64,000 nucleotides of DNA from the NCBI GenBank assembly GCA_050084985.1, contig JBITNC010000001.1, forward strand, positions 62,248,001 through 62,312,000, given 5' to 3'. Made by a program: the position numbers and the translations under genes. This DNA comes from Nageia nagi. Lineage: Eukaryota > Pinophyta. Below are positions 33,170-42,852 of the stretch, piece after piece. Below the pieces are notes generated by a model. It was not told where the DNA came from and did not search any database. It saw only the letters and a list, made by a program, of their open reading frames with translations. How positions within the stretch are numbered: the stretch's first letter is position 1; every line of letters starts with the position of its first letter.

Positions 33170-34480
33170 TCACCATTTGAGCAGTTCTGGCTTATTTTCA
33201 GCTCTAAAGGCCGGAGGATTGGGCTGGCTTCTGAGCTTCTTTACAAAAATGTCATCCGGATCATACGAACAATATTGACTCAATTCTTTCAATTTCAGCT
33301 TCAGGAGTTTTGCCCTTAACTGGTCACTTGCTCCTCTGCTCTGGAGCACCAGGTCATGCACCCTGTGTGGGAGGGCATAGACTGCTCTTTTTCTTGCGGC
33401 AGCTCCGTATTTTGAGTCAATGTAGTCCATCTGTCTGGCATATTCTATGCTGAAAATCCAATCCGTCACATGAATTGGCAGCAAAAATGGGGCCCCGGAA
33501 AATCCATACAGCCTAATGAAGGTTCCATTCTCTGCAAAAAACCAGTCCCCGACCTCTCCATGGGGCATGCGGAGGTATAGCTGGGAGGCTGTTGACAACC
33601 TCGGGACTGTAGGGGCTAATAGGCCCATTGCCGGAACCAAAAATCTCTCCACAAAAGAGTAGTAGTTCGCCGAGGACCTTACTTCCTCTGTCCATTTATC
33701 TACTGGTTTTTTCGACCCATCTTCATTATTTCGAACCAGGGTCAATTTATTAAAGACATCTGCGTTCTGATGAATCATCATCCATACAATGTATGAGGTG
33801 TAAGCGAAATAAAACCCCTCCCCGATCTTCCCCAGTTGTTCGGCTATTCTATCTGAGAGGGCAATGGCCCAGTCATACATTGTGGGAGAAATGGGGTGAG
33901 AAATTTGATACGCTATCACCAACTTGGACGGAGAGATGTATCTATCTGTTTCCTCCCCTGCCGCTATGGCCAGCATTGACATGAGTAATTGCAGATGTGC
34001 TGAAAAATTGGATAGAGGGAGTTCGGTATTTGGGAACTCTCTAAATCTTATAGACCCGGCTGTGTTCTTATTTAGCCAAGAGGTAATGCTTACCCTCAGG
34101 TTGGCGTTAGGGATGATGTGCCAGTCGATTTGCACAAGGGAGCCCATAGGAGGGGGTGGACAGAAAGCCTCCGCTATTGCAACGGAGTCCAGATTTAAGA
34201 CGGTCCTCCCCTTCAAATCCCTGACTACCCTAGTCGTAGGATCAAATGCCCCTCTTATGATTTCTACCAACTCGGGAGCGGGAAAGCATCTATGAGGGAT
34301 GAAATGCATGAGACCCGAACCCATTGGGGAATGAGCTATATGATTGAAGCTGAAGTTTGGGCACTTACCTTCCGCAGTGCCCTTGGGGTTCTTGTTCGGG
34401 GCTGTAATCTCCGTATCCCACAATAACTCCATGGAATCTGATACCTTCTTTGCCGTCTTCGCCACTGATCCTGAGCTCAT
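33170..34480 (-). CDS. Transposon protein of unknown function, PMD-like pattern
   Basis: 436 codons from ATG 34480 (MSSGSVAKTAKKVSDSMELL); the frame is open upstream to a stop just before 34540, but without a better ATG. Around residues 70-120 (MHFIPHRCFPAPELVEIIRG, FDPTTRVVRDLKGRTVLNLD, SVAIAEAFCPPP) the pattern 'RxxFDPxTxxxxxxxGxxVxLxxxxIAexf' recalls plant mobile domain/'putative plant transposon protein' families, at a distance. The remainder is helical-looking with conserved-type Trp/Tyr. No catalytic signature. It ends TGG TGA AAT and the same frame continues into the next ORF. Encoded 540 bp downstream of gag. Confidence 0.65.
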   Translation of the reverse strand: MSSGSVAKTAKKVSDSMELLWDTEITAPNKNPKGTAEGKCPNFSFNHIAHSPMGSGLMHFIPHRCFPAPELVEIIRGAFDPTTRVVRDLKGRTVLNLDSVAIAEAFCPPPPMGSLVQIDWHIIPNANLRVSITSWLNKNTAGSIRFREFPNTELPLSNFSAHLQLLMSMLAIAAGEETDRYISPSKLVIAYQISHPISPTMYDWAIALSDRIAEQLGKIGEGFYFAYTSYIVWMMIHQNADVFNKLTLVRNNEDGSKKPVDKWTEEVRSSANYYSFVERFLVPAMGLLAPTVPRLSTASQLYLRMPHGEVGDWFFAENGTFIRLYGFSGAPFLLPIHVTDWIFSIEYARQMDYIDSKYGAAARKRAVYALPHRVHDLVLQSRGASDQLRAKLLKLKLKELSQYCSYDPDDIFVKKLRSQPNPPAFRAENKPELLKW

Positions 34481-35016
34481 TCTTGTTCGCTTGGCACCTT
34501 GCGCTGTGCTTATCAACCTTCTTGGGCCACTGCTTATGCCTCAAACTCGGATTCTCTTGCTCTGTTTCACAGTTCCTGGCGATGCTCAGTAAGCGCTAGC
34601 TTTGCAAATTGGTGAGCCAAAACTTTCTATGAATACTAGCATATAGGTGTCTTGGTAAGTAGTGCTCTGGGTCTTTTAACAGCTCACTTGAACGCACGAT
34701 CTTCCGAAGCGAGGGAAATCAACTCGCGACAGCCGCATTAATAACTGATTTGCCATTTTTACGATCTTTTCGGGAACCTTGGGATTTGATTGCATGTACC
34801 CTTTGGAAACTTTTAATTCTGCCGGCGCAAAAAGGTTCCACTACTATTTACGTTACGCTAGTAGTAAATTACTGACAACAACCACTCGAAATAAATGCAA
34901 CATCACACTATTTACAATATGTATACAAATCAAATTCCTTCTTCCCAACGGTCACTTTCCCGCGCTAGTGGGCTTCAGAAAAACTGCTGTGTCCGCTGGT
35001 GTGGAATTCATCAAGT
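34481..35016 (-). other. Spacer between gag and the second ORF
   Basis: About 535 bp with stops in all minus frames. It could hold a splice acceptor or a translation re-initiation region for the downstream frames; I see no firm signal. Confidence 0.4.
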
Positions 35017-36282
35017 TCACGTTCCGGCTTTGTCATCCGCTACGCCAGGCGGAGGAATACCTCCACTCCTCGACAGATACTCTTGGTATTGAAAAATAGG
35101 GCAGGTTGTTTGTTCATGAGCATCATTACAAGCCAAACATAACCCATTAGCCGCCCCGGAAGTGGAAGCTTGGTCCACGTCCTCATTCAACACATGTTGA
35201 GCTTTCTCTACAGCAGGGTAGGGATATCTTCTGGCATTATTTTGTCTGGTCAACACGGTAATCTGGTTTGCCATATTTCTACACAAGTTCCGGAGTTCCT
35301 GAATTTCTGTAGATGATGCTACTCCTTGGTTCATATTAGGCTGATGTGGAGCTGGTAAGGCCAAGGGAGCTCTAGGAATTGGCAAATTTGATGACCAGGG
35401 TTGAACATGGGCAGGAATATTAGCCAGAGGCGGAACTGAACTGATTACCGGAGGTCTCAAAATTTGCTGTTGTGTTGTGGTTATTGGGAAATAGGGCATT
35501 GGCATGCGGCTTGGTAATTTCCCAACTGCAATAAGGCATGATTCAGCATATACTGCTTGTCTATAGACCTCCGGAAAGGTATTCACTCCGGAATTTTGGA
35601 TTTGCAGAGAGAGATCCGGAGGAAAGGCTCTCAGGTAATACATCAAAGCTTGAAACTGCTGAGGCCTGACTGGCATGGGTACTCTTGTCCACGTTCTCTG
35701 GAATCTAATGTTGAAATCTGGGATATTCTCTTGTTCATATCTTTTGATAGAGGTAAACTGGGTTAACAAGGAAAAGGGATCCCCTAATTCATTAAACTCC
35801 AGGATAAAAAGCTCTGCCAGTTGAGCCCAGGTACTGATTGATCCATTAGGAAGGCCCCTGTACCAATCCAGGACCTTTCCTTTGAAGGACTGCGCCAGTA
35901 ATCTCACCATAATGTCTTCATGCTGGATATTGTGAATTTTTGCCAGGCCGGCTACATCCACACAGTGCTCATAAGCTGTCTTCTCTGAAGTTGCATCAAA
36001 CTCCGGAAGGGTTTTGAAAACATTCGCTGGGATATCATGTAATACCGCCAGAGCTATGGGTACTCCATTGTCCCATTCCGGATAAATATTTTGAGCTGGG
36101 TTAGCCATTCCGGGGAAGGTATTTCTAGCAGGAAGATCTGATGATTCCGGCTTAATACAGGATTCTAGGGAGCCGATACTATTCAGAGACTTGGACTTGA
36201 TCAGGGTCTTTCTCCTAGGAGTATCTAACTTCCTAAACTCCGGTTCTTCTTTTGCTGCTCTAGTTTTAGATCTTGTCCACAT
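35017..36282 (-). CDS. Gag protein of the TR-GAG-like element
   Basis: 421 codons from ATG 36282 (MWTRSKTRAAKEEPEFRKLD). The frame is open back to near the primer site, but the upstream start would be a TTG, so this ATG is preferred. Core capsid signature at residues ~110-210: QHEDIMVRLLAQSFKGKVLD, WYRGLPNGSISTWAQLAELF, ILEFNELGDP, YEQENIPDFNIRFQRTW. A Pro/Gln-rich linker follows, then a short zinc-knuckle-like CLACNDAHEQTTC (CX2CX3HX4C, one residue short of the standard) near the C-terminus. Intact. It would form particles; no protease is encoded to mature it. Confidence 0.88.
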   Translation of the reverse strand: MWTRSKTRAAKEEPEFRKLDTPRRKTLIKSKSLNSIGSLESCIKPESSDLPARNTFPGMANPAQNIYPEWDNGVPIALAVLHDIPANVFKTLPEFDATSEKTAYEHCVDVAGLAKIHNIQHEDIMVRLLAQSFKGKVLDWYRGLPNGSISTWAQLAELFILEFNELGDPFSLLTQFTSIKRYEQENIPDFNIRFQRTWTRVPMPVRPQQFQALMYYLRAFPPDLSLQIQNSGVNTFPEVYRQAVYAESCLIAVGKLPSRMPMPYFPITTTQQQILRPPVISSVPPLANIPAHVQPWSSNLPIPRAPLALPAPHQPNMNQGVASSTEIQELRNLCRNMANQITVLTRQNNARRYPYPAVEKAQHVLNEDVDQASTSGAANGLCLACNDAHEQTTCPIFQYQEYLSRSGGIPPPGVADDKAGT

Positions 36283-36399
36283 AAACACTAGATTGCAAAA
36301 GAAAATAACAGGTTCAAAGCACCTATGATATTCACAAATAATTTGCTTTAATACATACCATGGATGGTGCTTCAGCAGAGTCGCCAATAATTTCTTCGT

Positions 36400-36417
36400 G
36401 TCCCACCGGGCGTGCCA
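36400..36417 (-). other. Primer-binding site of the TR-GAG-like element
   Basis: Minus-strand TGGCACGCCCGGTGGGAC begins 11 bases after the 5' LTR end, with the TGG expected for pairing to a tRNA CCA end. The tRNA is not identified. A decayed version of the same site (TGTCACACCCAATGGGAC) follows the LTR at 52611-53825. Confidence 0.75.
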
Positions 36418-36428
36418 AAAAGAAATAC

Positions 36429-38261
36429 TGTTGATTGAGATTGTGTAATATGTGCGCCTGGAACAATCTTAACCAAAGTAGTTCACGAACAGACTGTAGG
36501 ACGCAGCCTGATCTCCAGAGAAGGCCGGTTCCTTATCCATTGGGTATAGAAAAAGTAACTGGAAAGAGATAAAAAGAACAGAGTGCGAGAGATTAAAGCA
36601 AAAGAGTAAGGGTAACAAGAGAGGAAATAAAAAGGACAGGGTGCGAGGAATGTAAGCAAAAAGGATGAGAGTAACAGGAAAGGGATAAAAGGATAGAGTA
36701 ACAGGAAAGGGATAAAAGGATAGGGTAACGAGAGAGAAAGCAAAGGGTAGATCACTAGTTCAGCGCAGGCTTTCGCAGTATGCGAAACCTTGGCCTGAAT
36801 CTAGTGTCGCAGCCACAGAACAAGTCCTCACTCTCTGAATAGCTCCCCAGCTTCTACTCTACCATGTAGCAGACACAGTTATACTAGCAACCCGCAACTA
36901 TTACTCAGGAAACAAGCTAAGCTGCCACAATGTAACCAAATTAAGAATAACAATTACGAGTGCTAGACAAGAAAGGTCAAGATGGTTTCATAGTACCGGA
37001 CTGAAGCTACAGGTCTTCGAGAACAAATGAAAAGGGCAATACTAGGCTTCCGACCCTAGTTTCTCTTTATTTTCATATATTTATACTGTATTAACAACAG
37101 TTACAAGGTTACAGAACGGAAACGTTTACAAAAACGGCCGCAAGATTCCGGCCTTCTTGAACTGCTATCAACTACATATGACACTTGGCCGACTGTTACA
37201 AAATGGGGCAGATTGCTGATAATTCGATTCCCTGGATGATGGCGCTCTGGAATTTTGCAGACTTCTCTCTCTCTCTCCCGGGATGTTCAATTCTCCGACT
37301 CTGACTCTTTGATCTTTCGTTACGGGCCTGTTTTTCCTCTTGACGTGGTCTTAATTCCAAATGTTAATCTTTTCCCCTTCACCTGACGTCAGCTTCAAGT
37401 CTCCGGAATTCTTCATTCCATTGGCTCCGGACACTAAGTCACTCCTTGATGATGTCATCCATTCCGGGCTCCGGTTTGCTTTATGATTGTAAACTTTATA
37501 TCTCCTTGTGACATCACCTTTGAATCTCCGGAATTTCTCGCTCGCTGGTTCCGGATACTAATCTTCTTTTTGCTGATGTCATCTGTTCCGGGCTCCGGTT
37601 TCCCTTCCGGATGTAGACTTTGCCTTTCCATGTGACGTCATTTCTGGACCTCCGGAACGCTTCGCCTTCCGGATAAGACGGTGTAGACTTCATTGCTTCC
37701 GGAGTCTGATTTCCTGCAAGATATGAACACTGTTCTACCTGTGACATCGCCTTCATATGTCCGGAATGCTCCATGCACAGATTCCGGGCCTTCTAGTTAC
37801 CTTTGATGACTCGTCATCTCCGGACTCCGATTCCATCAAAATGCGAACGTCGTTTCACCTGTGACGTCATCTTTCTTTCCTCCGGAATGTTTTCCTTTAT
37901 GGCTCCGGCTACTAAGTCACTACTTGCTGGCGTCATCTCCTCCGGACTCCGGAGTCCTTTGCAATTGTGAACCTCGTCCATCCTTGCTGATGTCACCTTC
38001 TTATTTTTCCGGAATGCTTTACCCGAAGGCTCCGGATACGAAGTTACTCCTTGCAGACGTCATCTTGTTCCGGAATTCGGTCTTCGCCAAAATATGACTA
38101 TCTTTTCTCCGCGACCTCTTCTTTTCATTCCGGAGGGCTTTATTCACTGACTCCGGCTGTTTATTTATTCCGGAATGGGTCCGGGGACATTTAGGTGATC
38201 TTAGGATAATAATTAGAATACCCCGGACCCTATTTCAAGAATTTCAATGTAGGAATCTACA
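36429..38261 (-). repeat. TR-GAG-like element, 5' LTR
   Basis: 1,833 bp, starts TGTAGATTCC and ends ATCAACA on the minus strand. Nearly identical to 29079-30909. It carries the same U3 array and TATAAATA (37078-37085), here in position to drive the gag transcript. Confidence 0.93.
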
Positions 38262-38375
38262 GGACCTTACGTAGTTGTAAGAAAATTTGGATTAGGAGCA
38301 TATCATTTAGTCAAATTAGAAGGTAACAAAGAATGTGAAACAATAAATGTCATGCATCTTCATACCTTTTATAGT
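38262..38375 (+). pseudogene. E2 integrase C-terminal end
   Basis: After the second GGACC the integrase frame resumes as GPYVVRKFGLGAYHLVKLEG, NKECETINVMHLHTFY and then a stop. This matches the end of element C integrase (GPYIINKKFGRGTYHLSDLE...IMHLRPFYT). Confidence 0.85.
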
Positions 38376-39042
38376 TAGAATTATTTTATGTTATTTATGT
38401 GCATAATGTAAATAATTAAATAGGATAAAAATTCTATAATGAACTAATACATATAAATGGGTTTAAAAATGATGACTAAGAAAATCAAGAATGTGCATAT
38501 ATACCATTAGAAAGAAAAGGGATAAGGCAAGGGCCATGGTTTGAGAAGTCATGATAGTTGGAAGATCAAGCCATATCTTGACTCACTTAGTTTATTTGCT
38601 TAAAAACTTAGAATTTTCTATGATTACCCATTGACATAAAGAAAGATTTGGCTTTGCGTCATGGTGTAGGTACATATGATGGTTGGAAAATTTTTGTTAA
38701 GAAGAAAATATTGAAATTTATCTTGATAGATCCATGTATTTTTAAGGTTATTATCATTATTATGAACAAGTACATAAAATAAATTTACTATGTTTATATT
38801 AGACTACTACAACACCCAAGCTTATTCTTGATTGTACTTTTAATGATTGGGTTTTAGAGGTTGTATCTCAAAATCCATAAAGTTTATACCTAATCATGAA
38901 TTGAATGAATCAATTCATGGGATATTTATACCATTAGAAATTGATATATGATTTTTCTCCCTCATTTGTACCTAAACCTTGGAAATAAAAAAAAGTCAAA
39001 ATAAATATAAGTAAATAATTCTCCCAGATAAATTCAAGATTC

Positions 39043-39609
39043 ATGTCTTCATCATCTTCTAGCTATCATGAAAAAATAGTGATGATCAAAAGGTTAGAAA
39101 TTCCTAAACAAGAATATGTCCAACTTGATTATGTTAGTCAAAGTTTCATGGATAGATATAGAGGAGATATTTATAGGCAATTGCTTCAAAAAAATTGCTA
39201 TGTGCTCATGGTAGATTTTCTTAATTTACCTAAAGAATTGCAAATGAAAATAGCCAAAAAATTATTTGAAACTCATACATCAAATGCATGGGAAATAAAG
39301 ATAAGTGGTTTAAAAGTAGAAATTGAAATAAAAGGATAAGAAATGTGGATGGAATAAGAATCTAAAATGAGTTTAATACAATGGTTCCATTTGAATTGGC
39401 CTAGTGATAAACCTAATATTGTGATAGATTGCATTGAAGATGTTAATCTCATATTCATGGATTCTTATATTATTTTGATTTTAGTCATTTTGGACCAAGT
39501 ATTGTCTTACTTTATGCTGTATTTTCCAAATGATGAAATTGTATATGATTATAGTTCATTGTTTAGCCATAATTATTGCCCAAATAATCCCTTGAATGTG
39601 AAAGTATGA
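39043..39609 (+). pseudogene. E2 post-integrase ORF (duplicated-domain family)
   Basis: Starts MSSSSSSYHEKIVMIKRLEI. From residue ~65 it carries one full copy of the repeat domain seen twice in element C: NLPKELQMKIAKKLFETH, then Trp (NAWEIKISG) with WP 36 residues later (HLNWPSDKP) and Cys 47 residues later (NIVIDC), then a hydrophobic stretch and FPNDEIVYDYSSLFS. Two in-frame TAA codons (39337-39339 and near 39358) lie at likely Gln. Related traces (PKLILDCTFNDWVLEVVSQN) occur near 38815. Function unknown; no catalytic motif recognised. Confidence 0.65.
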
Positions 39610-40524
39610 TTTCAATGAATCAATTAATATCTAAGTAAAAGAAAATAAATCAAAGATGTTGGAAAAATATGTTATTTTAATATCATTAATAATAAAAATT
39701 TTGGTATCTCAATAGGGAGTCTCATACCATACTTTCCATCTTTTACTTTTCCATTATCATCGATTCCATCACCTTCTACTCCTTTATATCCTAAATACAT
39801 ACCATCCTTTTTTACACTCCCTAAAGAACATAATGAGCATCAAGTTCATCTAAAAAATGTCAAAGAGTCTTCAAAAAATTCAAATCTAGACCACCAATCT
39901 CACATCTCATTTCTTATCCTATTTATTCCCAACCATCTATCCTAAGACAAGGTCCTATTCACTTTTGACTATGACCTCCTTACTATTACTTTTTAGATCA
40001 TGAATGTTGGATTATTCATAGAAAATTTATTTACCATCATTACTAAAGGATTGTAAATCATCATCCTCTATGAAAAACATAAAACATTATGAAAATAAAA
40101 AGTATAAAAATAGAATAATATCATAAAAACCATAAAAATAAAATAATATTATAAAAATAACAAAAACATCAAAAAATATAAAATATAATAAAAATTAATG
40201 TTATGTATATACATGTATGTGTTATATATATATATATATTGCTTGATATTTGCATACTAATTAGTTATTTTCATGGACATAAAAGCTTTATATATGTTTA
40301 TGTCTTTTAAAAAACCTTTGGCAATTTCTAAAAATGGCATATTATCTTGCAAGTGGTTGACTGTAGTATAAAATTCTAAACATCATGAATCATCTCCATT
40401 ATGTTTTTGCACCTATTGATCAAGAGGTTTTTTATCCATATCACATTCCACCTACTCCTTAGGATTTGTCTTCACCTTCCATTTTACATTCACCATGCAC
40501 ATTCCCAAGTGACCATGTAGAGGG
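39610..40524 (+). other. E2 3' region with Pro/Ser-rich coding traces and A-rich tract
   Basis: Frames such as FPLSSIPSPSTPLYPKYIPS (about 39740-39830) suggest decayed coding. At 40080-40240 lies an A-rich run followed by (TA)n, like the boundaries of the other modules. After 40384 (MNHLHYVFAPIDQEVFYPYH) another decayed frame runs into the copia-2 insertion and continues at 47332 (GQSYPLELDINHFYELLEDV). Confidence 0.45.
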
Positions 40525-40773
40525 TGTTAAAAACCATAATCTTATTATGGTATTTGTAAATATTTAGAAATTAGACATGTGTCAATGACAAGTGTCATTT
40601 GAAGTTAGTTAGAGAAATTTTAGCTTAGTGCTTAGGCAGTTAAGTTAGTTAGGATGAGGTCTACACTTAGTTGCACCATTTTAGGAGTTTGTTAGTTAAC
40701 CACTTTTGTGGTCTATATATTGTAAATCATTCTTGAGTAAATATATCTTAGAGTTTTATGATCCATTCCTGCA
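40525..40773 (+). repeat. copia-2 5' LTR
   Basis: 249 bp, TGTTAAAAACC...CATTCCTGCA, with a TATA-like TCTATATATTG near 40712. Unusually short compared with the ~480-bp LTRs of copia-1. Confidence 0.92.
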
Positions 40774-40790
40774 TTGGTATCAGAGCAAGG
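40774..40790 (+). other. copia-2 primer-binding site
   Basis: TTGGTATCAGAGCAAGG directly after the LTR; TGGTATCAGAGC is complementary to initiator-Met tRNA. Confidence 0.92.
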
Positions 40791-42201
40791 AATTTGGGAA
40801 ACTCCATGCAAATTCGTCATTGTAGTTTGCTGTGATTTGTTCCAGCAAATCATGATGAATACCGGCATGCATGTGTATTAGTTTGAGTTGTTGATTGCTG
40901 GATATCATTGCCTGACTATTCTGGTTCTATGGTGGTTGTTGTTCTCCTTGGAGACTGATGAAACCCCCTCCAACAACTTGTGTGCATGTATTAAGGATTG
41001 CATTTCGTGGGTACAACACTAGACGTGGCCATCCGTGGTGATTCGTGGTGCAGCAGTACGTGGGTATTCAACCGTGGATGTTCTCAGCAGTTCGTGGCTC
41101 AAACATGGCTCCTCTATTCATTTGTGGCTCTTCTCTCTCATTACACTACTCCTCTCTCCAGTTCATGGTCCAAAAACATAGGTGTTGGTGCAGCAGTTCA
41201 TCGGCATTTTCCCACGTAGCATGCAGCAGTTTGTGGCTCCTCCTTCAGATGTAACGTTAGCAGTTCGTGGCTCAAATGTGGCTCCTTTCTTCGTTATGTG
41301 AAACCCTCCATTCATCGTAACTCCATTACTGATTGTAGACCTTCTATTTGTGGCTATTTTTCTATGGACGTAGACATTCTGCTGAGAGCCATAGTGGGTC
41401 CTCCTGACATCGTGAACAATCTATCCGTGGCCACTCTATAACTCTTGCCAGCCAGTAAGTGTTTTGCTATTCGTGGGTAATCTATTTCATGGTAATAGTT
41501 TCAGTTTCTACCTCGGTGTCTACCACAGTCACCACGAATTTTACAGCAGGCTGCTACGAATGTGTAACCATGAAGCTCCAGTGCTGCTATCTATAGATGA
41601 AATGTGAGTTTTTTTCTTCAGTTTATCATTCGTGGGGAGTTCTGTGGCTGATGTTTTCAAAGAACATCACAGATTTGAGCTCTTTATTCTCCAGACATGT
41701 AATGTCGTGGATCTGAGCTCTTTACTTCATGTGAATCAATCATGTGGGGTTTTTACATTGACTGCCTGCACATCATGGACGTTCTAAGCAGTTCATGGGC
41801 TGAGAGTGTTGGTTTCTCCAGTTCTATGGCTGATGTGGCCCCTCTTCATCTCGTAGCTCCTACTTATGCATTTCATGGGTGATTATTGCTCGTGGGTGTT
41901 ATTGCTCATGGGTATTCACTGAACGTGATTTCCAGACGTAGTGGCCCACCTATTTACTCGCCCCCTCACCCATTAAGGTGCCTTTAATATTTTTTAAACA
42001 TGGTCACTTTAAAATTCGTAGTGAAGATATTTTAGGAGTTGTTTTATTGTTTGGAATTTTATTTTGGAGTGATAAGGTGTATTTAATATTTTGGTACTCC
42101 AAAATATTTAATTCTAAATTTTATATTTAGGTATATTTAAATATTTAAAGTTATTAAATATTTTAATTTTATATTAAAATATTTTTTAATTTTCAAATAT
42201 T
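40791..42201 (+). other. copia-2 long leader with recurring GTGGCTC motifs
   Basis: About 1.4 kb without a credible gene. Between 41030 and 41290 the words TTCGTGGCTC, TTTGTGGCTC and CAGCAGTTCGTGG recur many times, with scattered later copies (GGGTGTTATTGCTCGTGG-like, 41890-41910). Short frames here encode only the repeat. Confidence 0.6.
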
Positions 42202-42642
42202 TTGGCAATGATACGATCTACCGGGTGTCATGCCATTCTTATGAATATACTTGAAAATGAAAATCCTGAAAACTTCGATGAAGAAGTAAGAGTGTATGGT
42301 ATTGATGCTGTTCTTCAAGATCTCAAAAATACAGTCATTCAATACCAACAAATTATTCCTCCTGACGTACACTATGACGGTGACCTTGAAGACAACGAGT
42401 ACTTTGATAGTGCTCCATTTCCTAGTGAAGAATACGAGCCTAAGGAGATTGAAGAAAATTCAGTTGAGGAATACACAACAACACCACAGCCACCTGAGAT
42501 TATCATCATCAACGATAGTGACGAATATACTCCAGTAGTTGAACCAGTTGATCAAAGTTCTAGTCTCAATATTCCAGCCTCCGAGTTAGATTCAGGATTC
42601 TGGGTATCTTCAGCTACACCAGTTGAAGAAAGAGAGAGATAA
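42202..42642 (+). CDS. copia-2 acidic leader protein, unknown function
   Basis: 146 codons, intact, from ATG 42202 (preceded by ATG-less AT-rich DNA). Very acidic, with EDNEYFDSAPFPSEEYEPKE and an Ile run followed by acids, EIIIINDSDE, which looks like a SUMO-interacting motif. No known domain. It ends about 210 bp before gag. An ORF between the LTR and gag is unusual for copia. It may be an extra gene or captured sequence; the open state in an otherwise broken element is mild evidence that it is real. Confidence 0.5.
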   Translation: MAMIRSTGCHAILMNILENENPENFDEEVRVYGIDAVLQDLKNTVIQYQQIIPPDVHYDGDLEDNEYFDSAPFPSEEYEPKEIEENSVEEYTTTPQPPEIIIINDSDEYTPVVEPVDQSSSLNIPASELDSGFWVSSATPVEERER

Positions 42643-42852
42643 CTTTGATCCTGATTATATCCATCCACCAATGGTCGTTGAGCAACATATTCGTGAATGC
42701 ACCGATCGCATGTGTATCGATTTAGACTTGTAGATTTCTATATTTGACATCATCTTGCTCCATTTTGCCTTATTTGAGCAAAGATTGTTTGTATTTCAAA
42801 TATAGTAAATTATCTACTTCTTTTGTGATTTTGTAACTTTTCATCTTACAAA

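Larger units (their letters stand above)
29079..38261 (-). mobile_element. Young non-autonomous gag-bearing LTR element (TR-GAG-like)
   Basis: 9,183 bp with near-identical LTRs (29079-30909 and 36429-38261; by eye four substitutions and four single-base indels in ~1,830 bp) and an exact GGACC duplication. The internal 5.5 kb holds, on the minus strand, a gag-like gene and two large frames of unknown function, with no protease, RT, RNase H or integrase. It is visibly richer in GC and CpG than its surroundings, as expected of a recent arrival. Pol-less gag elements are known in plants as TR-GAGs; the two extra frames go beyond that. Mobility would depend on enzymes from another element. Confidence 0.9.
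23343..40524 (+). mobile_element. Tat-like Ty3-gypsy element E2, left and central part
   Basis: Order on the + strand: gag, protease, linker, RT remnant, RNase H, second RNase H, integrase, post-integrase ORF. The integrase frame is cut by the element 29079-38261 (integrase resumes at 38267 after the second GGACC). The 3' part is cut by copia-2 and resumes at 47332. No 5' LTR or primer site lies directly upstream of gag; instead a PMD module does. It is dead: many stops, and most of RT is deleted. The true ends of this element are uncertain. Confidence 0.7.

Noticed and set aside
33170-34480. Host gene captured by the element
   Set aside because: No resemblance to a known cellular enzyme could be seen and no intron remnants; a transposon-borne PMD-like protein fits better, so capture is not claimed.
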